Positions 1 through 6,236 of a stretch of 28,160 nt of DNA are shown in pieces. Below the pieces are notes generated by a model. The model was not told where the DNA came from, did not search any database, and saw only the letters and a list, made by a program, of their open reading frames with translations. A program made the position numbers and the translations under genes. The DNA lies in NCBI GenBank assembly GCA_963577065.1, contig CAUYXJ010000036.1, forward strand, positions 1 through 28,160, written 5' to 3'. The stretch's first letter is position 1. Every line of letters begins with the position of its first letter. Origin of the DNA: CAUYXJ01 sp963577065. Lineage in GTDB: Bacteria; Chloroflexota; Dehalococcoidia; Tepidiformales; Tepidiformaceae.

Positions 1-603
1 TGTAGGGGGCGGCGTCGGCTCCGCGGTCGGGGTGTCAGCGGGGGGGGGTGTCTCGGTCGGGGCTGTCGTTGGGGTCGCCGTTGACGCCTCTTCGGTGGGG
101 CTACTGGTCGGTTGGGCGGTGGCTGCCTCGGTGGGCGTCGGGGCTTCGGTGGGCGTCGCCTCAGGGGTGGTGGTCGCCGTCGGTGCGGGGGCGGTGGCCG
201 TGGCGGTCGGAGGGGCGGTCGTGGCAGTCGGCGCGGTCGTCGGTGTTGCTGCTTGGGCCCGCACGATCACGCGGCCCTGCATAGAGGACGGGTGGAGGTT
301 GCATTGGTACGTGTACTCACCCGGCTGCGTGAAGGTGCGGGAGAAGGTCCCACCGATCGAGAGCGTCCCCGAGTGCCACGATTCCGCTTGTCCACCGTGT
401 GAGGATGAGGTGTGGGGTTGGCCGTCCCAGCGCCAGGTCACGGTGTCCCCGCTATCGATCGTGATCACCGCGCCGCTGAAGCCGAAGGTGAAGACAGAGA
501 CCGTTTCGTCGTCCGCGCCGGTCGCACCGGCGCCGAGCAGGAGCAGGCCCCCAACGACTGCCGCCGCGGCCACGCGGATCAGCTTCGGACCGAACGCTGT
601 CAT
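1..603 (-). CDS. Secreted plastocyanin-like blue copper protein, C-terminus cut by window edge
   Basis: The minus-strand frame opens with ATG at 603 and stays open to base 1, so 201 codons are visible and the C-terminus lies outside the window. Residues 1-30 form a signal peptide with a hydrophobic Val/Leu/Ala core. Residues 33-115 are a cupredoxin fold. Candidate type-1 copper ligands are His64 (in QPHT), Cys101, His104 and Met108 in the motif CNLHPSSM, which has the plastocyanin C-x2-H-x3-M spacing. From about residue 117 the chain becomes a long Thr/Pro/Ala/Glu-rich low-complexity stalk, probably a surface spacer or a tether to a downstream anchor. The family carries out extracytoplasmic one-electron transfer; the partner is unknown. 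The gene diverges from the ClC gene. A TACATT hexamer and a GGGAG sequence lie just upstream of the start. The fold call is firm, the physiological role is not. Confidence 0.85.
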   Translation of the reverse strand, partial: MTAFGPKLIRVAAAAVVGGLLLLGAGATGADDETVSVFTFGFSGAVITIDSGDTVTWRWDGQPHTSSSHGGQAESWHSGTLSIGGTFSRTFTQPGEYTYQCNLHPSSMQGRVIVRAQAATPTTAPTATTAPPTATATAPAPTATTTPEATPTEAPTPTEAATAQPTSSPTEEASTATPTTAPTETPPPADTPTAEPTPPPT

Positions 604-611
604 CGCTCCCA

Positions 612-617
612 AATGTA
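612..617 (-). promoter_or_regulatory. Probable -10 element of the cupredoxin gene
   Basis: On the minus strand TACATT is followed by 8 nt (TGGGAGCG) and then the ATG at 603. The spacing implies a leaderless or nearly leaderless transcript. The GGGAG within the gap could act as a ribosome-binding site if transcription starts further upstream. No -35 box is recognisable. Confidence 0.4.
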
Positions 618-669
618 CGCGCCCCGGCCGCGGGAGGTTCTGTCGCGGAGCCGATGACGGTGGGGGCTG

Positions 670-675
670 TACGAT
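670..675 (+). promoter_or_regulatory. Probable -10 element of the ClC gene
   Basis: TACGAT is followed by 6 nt and a GTG at 682. The same hexamer with a 7-nt gap precedes the GTG of the lipoprotein gene at 27630. The GTG at 682 is not in the frame that encodes the first half of the channel, so either the true start lies further in or another small indel separates them. Confidence 0.35.
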
Positions 676-733
676 TCAGCCGTGCTCAAGCGGCGCTGGC
701 GGCGGCGAGCCGGCAGCGCCGCTGCGCCGCCGC

Positions 734-2127
734 TTGGGGCGCTTCACGACGCAGGAGGTGGTGCGCGCGCTCTGGCTCGGGCTCCTGATCGGGCTCGTGG
801 CGGGCGGCGCCGCCATCGTCTTCTTCGAAGCGATCGAGTTCGCGACCGAGCACATCCTCACTGATCTTACCGGCTACGTGCCGCCCCAGCCGCTCGGCGA
901 GGGGAGCGCGGAGACTTCTGGCCCAACCCGCAGTTGGGCCCTGCCTATCGTCCTCGGGCTGGGTGGCCTCGTCTCCGGAATTCTCGTGTTCACGTTCGCT
1001 CCCGCGGCCGAGGGCGCGGGCGCCGACCAGGTGATCGACGCCTTCCACCAGCGTGGCGGCCGCGTGGGCTGGCGCGTGATTCCGGTGAAGCTGCTGGCCT
1101 CGACGTTCACGATCGGGAGCGGGGGGGGGCGGCCGGTCGCGAGGGACCGACGGCGCAAATCGGGGGTGGCTTCGGCTCGCTCATCGCCGACCGCCTGGGG
1201 CTGGGGGCGATCGAGCGCAGGCGTGCGCTCGTGGCGGGGATGGGTGCGGGCATCGGTGCGATCTTCCGGGCCCCCCTGGGCGGCGCGATGATGGCGGCGG
1301 AGGCGCTCTACCGCCACGACTTCGAGGCCGACGCGATCCTGCTCTCGCTGATCGCCTCGATCGTTGCGTTCTCGCTGTACGGCGCCTGGTTCAGCTACGA
1401 ACCGATCTTCGGGGGCGCGGCCGGCTTCTCCTTCATCAACGCGGAGGAACTGCCCTACTACCTCCTGCTGGGCATCGCCTGTGGCCTCTTGGGCATCCTC
1501 TACGCGCGTGGGCTCGAGGGTGCGCAGGTTTTCTTCCAGCGGATCACCGGCCCGCGCTGGGTGAAGCCCGCCATCGGTGGTGTGATGGTCGGCGCGATCG
1601 GCATGGCGGCGCCGGAGGCCATCCACGTCGGCTATGGCTGGGTTCAGCGCTCATTGACGCCCGAACAGGTAACCGACTTCTCCTTCTGGCTCCTCATCTC
1701 GCTGCCGTTCCTTCGGATCGGTGCCGCCGCCCTTACCGTGGGCTCGGGTGCGGCGGGCGGCATCTTCGCACCGGGGATGGTGGCGGGCGGCATGACGGGT
1801 GCGCTCTTCTGGCGGCTGTTCCACGACCTCCCTGGCTTCCCCGCGGAGCCGGGCCCGTTGGTCATCATCAGGATGATCGCGGTCTTTGGGAGCATCGCCC
1901 ATGCGCCCCTCGCGATGATGCTCATGGTCGGCGAGATGACCGGTAACCTCTCCTTGCTTGCGCCCGCGATGGTGGCGGTCGCGGTGGCCACGCTGCTCGT
2001 GGGGGACACGACGATCTACCGCAGCCAGGTCGCCACCCGCGCCGACTCGACCGCCCACCGCCACCGCTTCGCCGTCCCACTCCTCGATGCGCTGCCGGCT
2101 CAACGCGCGGTGATACCCTCCCCGTGA
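734..2127 (+). CDS. ClC-family chloride channel/antiporter, frame broken at a G9 run
   Basis: Two overlapping frames together encode one ClC protein. The first (positions congruent to 2 mod 3, readable to about 1120) gives the N-terminal helices, ending in ...VKLLASTFTIGSG. The second (from about 1130) resumes with AGREGPTAQIGGG and continues to TGA at 2125-2127. The ClC selectivity signature GSGG-x-x-GREGP, which carries the gating Glu, is split exactly at the nine G at 1121-1129. Seven G would restore the canonical spacing; ten would restore the frame with one extra residue. The second anion-site motif GGIFAPGMVAGG is intact. The family moves Cl-, or exchanges Cl- and H+, across the inner membrane. 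The start is uncertain: TTG 734 and GTG 758 are in frame, while GTG 682 has the better promoter but is in another frame. Sequencing error in the homopolymer is the simplest explanation; a genuine pseudogene is the alternative. The CBS gene follows with a 4-nt overlap. Confidence 0.75.
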
Positions 2128-2714
2128 TTCGCCAGGGGAGCACCGTCGCGCAGGCGCTGGCGAGCCTCGAGGCGGAGGCGAGCACGCAGGGCGTGGTGGT
2201 CGACGGGCAGGGCCGGCTCGTGGGCGAGGTAAGCAGCGAGTCGCTCCGGGCCGTCGCAGACGCCGGTGCGAGAGTGGATGAGTACGCCGGCGAGATCCCG
2301 GCGGTGGTGCTTGCCGATACGCCCCTCGATGAGGCGCTCGATCGCCTCGCCAGCTACGAACGCCGCTGGCTGCCAGTGCTCGATGGGGAGGACGGGCCGG
2401 TACTCGGCGCGATCGACGCGCGCGCTCTCGTACGCGCGTACCGGCGGGCGGTACAGCAGCAGGTCCGGCCCCTGACGCCGGTGGATTCTGAGATCGGCAC
2501 GATCGAGCTGACCGTGGCCTCCGGTTCACCCGTTGCGGGCAAGACGCTCGCGGAAGCGGCCCTGCCGCCGGGCGTGCGCGTACTGACCATGGAGCGTCGG
2601 GGTCGCATCTCGGTGCCCGCCGGGGACTCGCTGCTGCGTTCCGGCGACCGCCTCACGCTCGCGATGCCGCGCGGGACGCGGGCGCGCGTGCTCTCGTTGA
2701 TCCTCGGGGACTAG
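2124..2714 (+). CDS. CBS-pair / TrkA-C (RCK_C) regulatory protein, possibly the split-off tail of the ClC channel
   Basis: The GTG at 2124 overlaps the ClC stop as GTGA. The 196 residues contain two CBS-like repeats (about 1-110, with GVVVDGQGRLVGEV in the first and RWLPVLDGEDGPVLGAI in the second), then a TrkA-C/RCK_C domain (about 122-196, with VAGKTLAEAALP and SGDRLTLAM). Such domains bind nucleotides or ions and gate transporters, and many bacterial ClC proteins carry CBS domains fused to the C-terminus. Here the beginning of the first CBS motif appears to lie at the end of the ClC frame (AQRAVIPSP) and to continue in this frame (VIRQGSTVAQAL). One extra base in the CCCC run at 2120-2123 would fuse both. 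It is therefore either a translationally coupled separate subunit or the second half of a protein split by a second frameshift. Confidence 0.75.
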   Translation: MIRQGSTVAQALASLEAEASTQGVVVDGQGRLVGEVSSESLRAVADAGARVDEYAGEIPAVVLADTPLDEALDRLASYERRWLPVLDGEDGPVLGAIDARALVRAYRRAVQQQVRPLTPVDSEIGTIELTVASGSPVAGKTLAEAALPPGVRVLTMERRGRISVPAGDSLLRSGDRLTLAMPRGTRARVLSLILGD

Positions 2715-2747
2715 CCGCGGTGGGAGTTCAGGGTTCAAAGTTCAGAG

Positions 2748-2770
2748 GGGATCACCCTGTCGTTGATCCC
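2748..2770. terminator. Hairpin after the CBS gene, weak terminator candidate
   Basis: GGGATCA (2748-2754) and TGATCCC (2764-2770) form a perfect 7-bp stem with a 9-nt loop, 33 nt after the CBS gene stop and between convergent genes. There is no T-tract, so an intrinsic terminator is only a possibility. Confidence 0.3.
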
Positions 2771-2851
2771 GGCGATTAGCCGCGGATCACCATGTCTATA
2801 ACCCTCGGCGATTAGCCGCGGATCGCCATGTCTATCACCCTTGGCGGTTAG
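2763..2851. repeat. 36-bp degenerate tandem repeat between convergent genes
   Basis: The unit beginning GGCGATTAGCCGCGGATC occurs at 2771 and 2807, with a truncated third copy at 2843, giving an exact 36-bp period. Each copy holds a small hairpin of the form GGC-GATTA-GCC. The 3' end of the CBS gene (ATCCTCGGGGACTAG, 2700-2714) resembles the repeat (ACCCTCGGCGATTAG, 2801-2815), so the array looks like duplicated gene tail. The last copy contains the stop codon of the convergent DUF2007-like gene. Confidence 0.75.
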
Positions 2852-3213
2852 CCGAAGATGACCCGCAGGGCGATCGCCCCGGCGCCGACGAGCAGCACGC
2901 CGCCGACCAGCATCCCTAAGACCCGCTGCGAGCGTTCACGTTCGTCCTCGAGACTGCTGAAGGGGACGAGCGCGCTCGTCCCGCCGAGGTCGGCAATGAT
3001 GCTCCGGGCCTGGCCGACCTGGTGCCGGCCGACGAGCACGGAGAACGATGTCAGCGGCAGGCTCGCCCCACCGAAGGCCCCGCTCGGCCCGCGCTCGAAG
3101 TAGGTGGCCCTGATGCCATCATTGCGCAGGGCGTCGATCCAGATGCGCGCCTGGCCGATGTCCGGCGCCTCCGCGACGACCGTTGCGCCCCCGTCTTCAG
3201 CGTCGCTGGTCAC
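2848..3213 (-). CDS. DUF2007-like protein with C-terminal membrane anchor
   Basis: The 121-residue protein starts at GTG 3213. Residues about 10-78 resemble the DUF2007 ('putative signal transducing protein') fold: TVVAEAPDIGQARIWIDALR, then an IRATYFERG segment, then FSVLVGRHQVGQARSIIADL. In this family two beta-alpha units form a small GlnB-like domain of uncertain role. Residues about 97-119 are one hydrophobic helix (VLGMLVGGVLLVGAGAIAL), which anchors the protein with its soluble part probably in the cytoplasm. The gene is convergent with the CBS gene, and its stop codon lies in the last copy of the 36-bp repeat. The start overlaps the end of a 26-codon open frame as GTGA (see next entry). 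The family assignment is by sequence pattern, so moderate. Confidence 0.65.
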   Translation of the reverse strand: MTSDAEDGGATVVAEAPDIGQARIWIDALRNDGIRATYFERGPSGAFGGASLPLTSFSVLVGRHQVGQARSIIADLGGTSALVPFSSLEDERERSQRVLGMLVGGVLLVGAGAIALRVIFG

Positions 3214-3290
3214 CTGCCGCTGTCCCTGGGGCCACCGCTGGGGGTCGGGAGCCGTGTATTTCGCGGCCGATTCGGATCGCCCGATCGCAC
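3210..3290 (-). CDS. Possible leaderless 26-codon upstream ORF coupled to the DUF2007-like gene
   Basis: A GTG at 3290 lies 6 nt downstream of the TACACT hexamer (3297-3302) on the minus strand. It opens a 26-codon frame, rich in Arg, Pro and Gly, that ends in TGA overlapping the GTG of the next gene (GTGA). The arrangement fits a leader peptide or a translational coupler. The peptide resembles nothing known to me, and chance is quite possible in DNA this GC-rich. Confidence 0.25.
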   Translation of the reverse strand: MRSGDPNRPRNTRLPTPSGGPRDSGR

Positions 3291-3296
3291 GCTGTC

Positions 3297-3302
3297 AGTG
3301 TA
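3297..3302 (-). promoter_or_regulatory. Probable -10 element of the DUF2007-like gene
   Basis: TACACT on the minus strand, identical to the hexamer in front of larB (20090-20095). It lies 83 nt upstream of GTG 3213 but only 6 nt upstream of GTG 3290, the start of the short upstream frame. Confidence 0.4.
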
Positions 3303-3421
3303 GGCGTCCCGCGGGGACCACGAGCGGTCGACAGACGCCGAGCGAGCGTGGAGCCGCGGCGGCCCTGAGGCCGCAAAGGCGCAACAGTCGAGCGCACACG
3401 GTGTCTACGCGCCGCCGGCGC

Positions 3422-3427
3422 TAGAGT
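3422..3427 (+). promoter_or_regulatory. Probable -10 element of the gene at 3436
   Basis: TAGAGT followed by 8 nt and ATG 3436. No convincing -35 box or Shine-Dalgarno sequence is seen, again consistent with a leaderless transcript. Confidence 0.35.
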
Positions 3428-3435
3428 TGGGCGCG

Positions 3436-3960
3436 ATGCCGAAACCGGACGGCTCCCTCAAGGCGCGCGAGTTCGTCTTCCTCTGCGAGGACCAGATCCT
3501 CACGCGTCTGCCGAGCGATTTCCCGGCACCCGAGCGCCGCGTGATGTGGACGACGCTGCAGCTCCACTTCGGCGACGAGCGTGTCCATTTCGAGTTGCAG
3601 CCGCAGATGAGTCGTGGGGTCGTGGAGGCGGGGCTTCATTTCGAGGGCCCGGCGGAGACGAACGATGCCTGGGTCGAGCTCCTCGCCGCGCACGCCGACG
3701 ATATCCTCGGTGAGCTGGGGCCGGCTTGGGAACTCGAGGAGTGGACGGCGTCCTGGCGGCGACTGCATCGCCCCTTCCCGTTCGTGCGCTTGAGCGCGGA
3801 GCTCGCGCACGAGGTTGCGGGGGAGGTGACCAGCGCGATGGTGGCGCTCCACCCCCTGCTCCTGGAAGGGCTCGAGAGGATCGGGCCGACGCCGAACCCC
3901 GCAGGTCGCACGGCTCGGACCAGCCGGCGCTGGAGACAGAAACAGCGGGCTCGGCCCTAG
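3436..3960 (+). CDS. Conserved-looking hypothetical protein
   Basis: A 174-residue soluble protein that I do not recognise. ATG 3436 was preferred over the in-frame TTG at 3427 because it sits 8 nt after a TAGAGT hexamer. The body is rich in aromatic and acidic residues (REFVFLCEDQILTRLPSDFP, WTTLQLHFGDERVHFELQPQ, AWELEEWTASWRRLHRPFPF) with no signal peptide and no membrane helix. The C-terminus (about 150-174) turns basic (RTARTSRRWRQKQRARP) and looks disordered. Its third-position GC and sensible amino-acid composition support real coding. The stop codon overlaps that of the convergent SCP2-like gene by a few bases. No function can be assigned. Confidence 0.65.
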   Translation: MPKPDGSLKAREFVFLCEDQILTRLPSDFPAPERRVMWTTLQLHFGDERVHFELQPQMSRGVVEAGLHFEGPAETNDAWVELLAAHADDILGELGPAWELEEWTASWRRLHRPFPFVRLSAELAHEVAGEVTSAMVALHPLLLEGLERIGPTPNPAGRTARTSRRWRQKQRARP

Positions 3961-4379
3961 GCGAACGTGGTCTCCATCTCCGCGGAAGTATCGAAGTAGT
4001 CCTGGAAGGTCTGGTTGTAGCGATAGAAGAGGTCGCGGCGGGTGTAATCCGCCCCGAGGGCGAACCCGTCCTCGGTCTGGAGGTCGAGGGAGTTCAGCGT
4101 ATAGACCGACTGCGCGGCGCCGTTCGCTTTGATGTTCTCGATCATCGCGCGCCACTCGTCGGGCGGTTGCACGAGCGTGAAGTCGAGGTCGCCCGCCGCA
4201 GCGCAGTCGATCTCGTCGACGCTGGTGATGGCGAAGGCGGCGAAGACGATGGCAAAGCAGGAATCGCCCACCTGGACGCCCATGCTGGCGTCGCACGTGC
4301 CAAGCCGCGCAAAGCTGTCGGAGCGGTTGAGGCGGTCGGCGGCCTCTTGGAACCACTCGACCGAGGAAAAGACGGGCAC
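3957..4379 (-). CDS. SCP2-like (sterol carrier type) lipid-binding protein
   Basis: The 140-residue protein starts at GTG 4379 with a good Shine-Dalgarno (GGAGG, 4384-4388). The N-terminus MPVFSSVEWFQEAADRLNRS resembles the opening helix of bacterial SCP2-domain proteins. A strand-rich core follows, with DLDFTLVQPPDEWRAMIENI around residues 64-83, which fits the part of that fold where substrate-dependent binding is normally read. There is no signal peptide, so it is cytoplasmic. The family binds hydrophobic ligands such as acyl chains; the ligand here is unknown. It lies upstream of nothing on its own strand and converges with the hypothetical gene at 3436. The assignment is by pattern only. 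Confidence 0.55.
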   Translation of the reverse strand: MPVFSSVEWFQEAADRLNRSDSFARLGTCDASMGVQVGDSCFAIVFAAFAITSVDEIDCAAAGDLDFTLVQPPDEWRAMIENIKANGAAQSVYTLNSLDLQTEDGFALGADYTRRDLFYRYNQTFQDYFDTSAEMETTFA

Positions 4380-4383
4380 GAAG

Positions 4384-4401
4384 CCTCCGCCGAGGAGTCT
4401 A
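4384..4401 (-). promoter_or_regulatory. -10 element and ribosome-binding site of the SCP2-like gene
   Basis: Minus strand: TAGACT (4396-4401) followed by a 16-nt leader containing GGAGG (4384-4388) and then GTG 4379. This gene, unlike many neighbours, has a short leader with a strong Shine-Dalgarno. Confidence 0.5.
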
Positions 4402-4445
4402 GCGAGCGCCTTCTGGCCCGGCTACGCGGCCGCGGCGCTAGTCCG

Positions 4446-5246
4446 TCAAGTGCGCGCGGGCACTGGGCGGCGCCGGTTGCGGAAGGCGAGCGCGCTGAGC
4501 AGGCCAAAGGCGAAGCCGCCGAGATGCGCGAACCAGGCGACCCCGGTGTCGGGGTTGGCGGCGTCCCCGAGCGAGGCGACGCCCGCGAGGAGGTTCTGCA
4601 GGAACCAGAAGCCGATCATCACGACAGCAGGGAGGGGGATGGGGATGAAGATCAGCAGGAAAAAGGGGATGACCACGTAGACCGTGGCCTTGGGATAGAA
4701 GAGCAGGTAGGCCCCGAGCACGCCTGCGACCGAGCCGCTCGCCCCCACAACTGGGATGACACTGTTGGGCTCGACGGCGCCCTGCACGAGCGCGGCGACG
4801 ACACCCGCCGCGAGATAGAAGACGAAATACGTGCGGTGGCCGAGCCGGTCCTCGACGTTATCGCCGAAGACCCAGAGAAAGATCATGTTGCCGGCGATGT
4901 GCAGCCAGCCGCCGTGGATGAAGAGGGCGGTCAGGATCGAGAACACGATCAGGAGCCGGTTGGGGCTCGCGACGAGCAGGTTGTCGCCGGAGACGACGTC
5001 GAAGAACTCGCGGGGCTGGAAGCCGAAATCGCAGTAGGCCCCATTCCGCTCGGTGGGTGGGGTGAGGAGGGTGTAGCAGGCGCCGGCCGCCTGGTCGCGC
5101 GCGTCCTGCTGGGCGCTGCGGAAGGTGCCGGTGAAGCCAGTTGAGAGCGTGAGCAGCCAGATGAAGGCCACCAGGTTCAGCGCGATCAGGGTGTAGTTGA
5201 CCCACGGCCTGATGCCGCGGCTCGGACTATCGGCGATGGGGATCAT
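4446..5246 (-). CDS. Rhomboid-family intramembrane serine protease
   Basis: A 266-residue polytopic membrane protein. Diagnostic motifs are HIAGN at 116-120, on the family's H-x3-N helix (the HGGWLH region starts at 111), GASG with the catalytic Ser170, and AHLGG with the catalytic His241 of the Ser-His dyad. About six membrane helices are visible, the first at 16-37. The insertion between helices 1 and 2 (about 40-95) has three Cys residues and looks extracytoplasmic. Rhomboids cleave membrane-embedded substrates; the substrate here is unknown. It starts at ATG 5246, 84 nt downstream of the ABC ATPase gene on the same strand, and may be transcribed with that operon. Spacing alone does not prove this. 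The C-terminus is short and basic. Confidence 0.92.
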   Translation of the reverse strand: MIPIADSPSRGIRPWVNYTLIALNLVAFIWLLTLSTGFTGTFRSAQQDARDQAAGACYTLLTPPTERNGAYCDFGFQPREFFDVVSGDNLLVASPNRLLIVFSILTALFIHGGWLHIAGNMIFLWVFGDNVEDRLGHRTYFVFYLAAGVVAALVQGAVEPNSVIPVVGASGSVAGVLGAYLLFYPKATVYVVIPFFLLIFIPIPLPAVVMIGFWFLQNLLAGVASLGDAANPDTGVAWFAHLGGFAFGLLSALAFRNRRRPVPART

Positions 5247-5330
5247 GGGGTGGGTTGGGGCGCGGTGCGGGTGGCCCTCGCGCGCGGGAGCTCGCTGAGC
5301 GCGTCGGCGGTGAGCCCCCCGTGATCTCGT

Positions 5331-6236
5331 CTATTCAGGCCGCGCCCACTTCTCGCCAGACTCAGGCTCGACCTCCTCAGGAGCCGCCGGCTCGGGGCGC
5401 TCGTCTTCCGCCTCGGCGTCTGAGCTCGTGCGTGTGCCGAAAGCGCGCGGGTCCCCCCCGATGAGGGAGGGGAGGGATTGGCTCTCGCTGCCCTCGCCTT
5501 CGGGCGCAGCGAAGGGGCTGCGTTCGCGGGACTGTACGCGGCCCCAGACATCGCCCTTCTGGCCCGTCACGAGGCGGCCGTCCTCGAGCTCCTCGACCCG
5601 GTCCGCCAGCTCCATCACGAGACGATCGTGCGTGCAGGTAACGATGGTGACGCCGCGCTCGCGGCAGATATCGCGGATCAGGGTGAACACGGCCGTGGCC
5701 GTGGCGGAGTCGAGCTCGCCCGTGGGCTCGTCGGCGAGGACCAGGGTCGGCTCGGTGACCAGCGCGCGCGCGATCGCGACCCGCTGCTGCTCGCCTCCCG
5801 AGAGCTCGTAAGGCCGGTGCTGCGCCCGCCGCTCGAGCCCCACCAACTCGATCACCTCGCGGGCGCGGGTCGAACGTGAGCCCTTCATCCCGGCGATACG
5901 CAGGGGCAGCTCGATGTTCTCCTGAGCCGAGAGGAGGGGCAGCAGTCCGAACGACTGGAAGATGAAGCCGAGCTTCTTGCGGCGCAGCTCGATCAACTGC
6001 CCCTCGTTCATCGTGTCGACGCGATCGCCGTCGATGGTGACCTCACCCTCAGTCGGGCGGTCGAGGCCGGCGATCGAGTTGAGAAGGGTGGTCTTGCCGG
6101 AGCCGGAGCGGCCGATCAGGGCGAGGAACTCGCCCGGCTCGACCGAGAGGGTGACGTCACGCACGGCCCAAACCTCCTCCGAGCCGAGGCGGAAGAGGCG
6201 AGAGACGTTACGGAGCTCGATGGCGGCCCCAGCCAT
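5331..6236 (-). CDS. ABC transporter ATPase of MacB/LolD type with acidic C-terminal tail
   Basis: The 301-residue ATPase has Walker A GRSGSGKT (42-49), Q-loop IFQSFGLLP (92-100), signature LSGGEQQRVAIARAL (145-159), Walker B LVLADEPTGELD (165-176) and the H-loop CTHDR (His203). The sequence belongs to the LolD/MacB/FtsE group, which drives FtsX-type permeases in mechanotransmission or extrusion rather than classical transport. Residues after about 228 form a roughly 70-residue tail rich in Glu, Pro and Ser that is not part of the ATPase fold and is probably disordered. ATG 6236 overlaps the upstream ATPase stop as TGATG, so the two are translationally coupled and probably work with the large permeases nearby. 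Confidence 0.93.
   Translation of the reverse strand: MAGAAIELRNVSRLFRLGSEEVWAVRDVTLSVEPGEFLALIGRSGSGKTTLLNSIAGLDRPTEGEVTIDGDRVDTMNEGQLIELRRKKLGFIFQSFGLLPLLSAQENIELPLRIAGMKGSRSTRAREVIELVGLERRAQHRPYELSGGEQQRVAIARALVTEPTLVLADEPTGELDSATATAVFTLIRDICRERGVTIVTCTHDRLVMELADRVEELEDGRLVTGQKGDVWGRVQSRERSPFAAPEGEGSESQSLPSLIGGDPRAFGTRTSSDAEAEDERPEPAAPEEVEPESGEKWARPE

Noticed and set aside
32..680. Long open frame on the plus strand with Val/Gly/Ala-rich sequence
   Set aside because: It is antisense to the cupredoxin gene; the repeats come from the Thr/Pro codons of the stalk read backwards. Only the part from about 734 onward is real (ClC).
2771..2851. CRISPR array
   Set aside because: The 36-bp period is a typical CRISPR repeat length, but the copies are directly adjacent with no spacers, and no cas gene is present.
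3726..5144. 472-codon open frame on the plus strand
   Set aside because: It runs antisense through the SCP2-like and rhomboid genes. Its Glu/Arg/Gly-rich composition is that of an antisense frame in GC-rich DNA, with no family motif.
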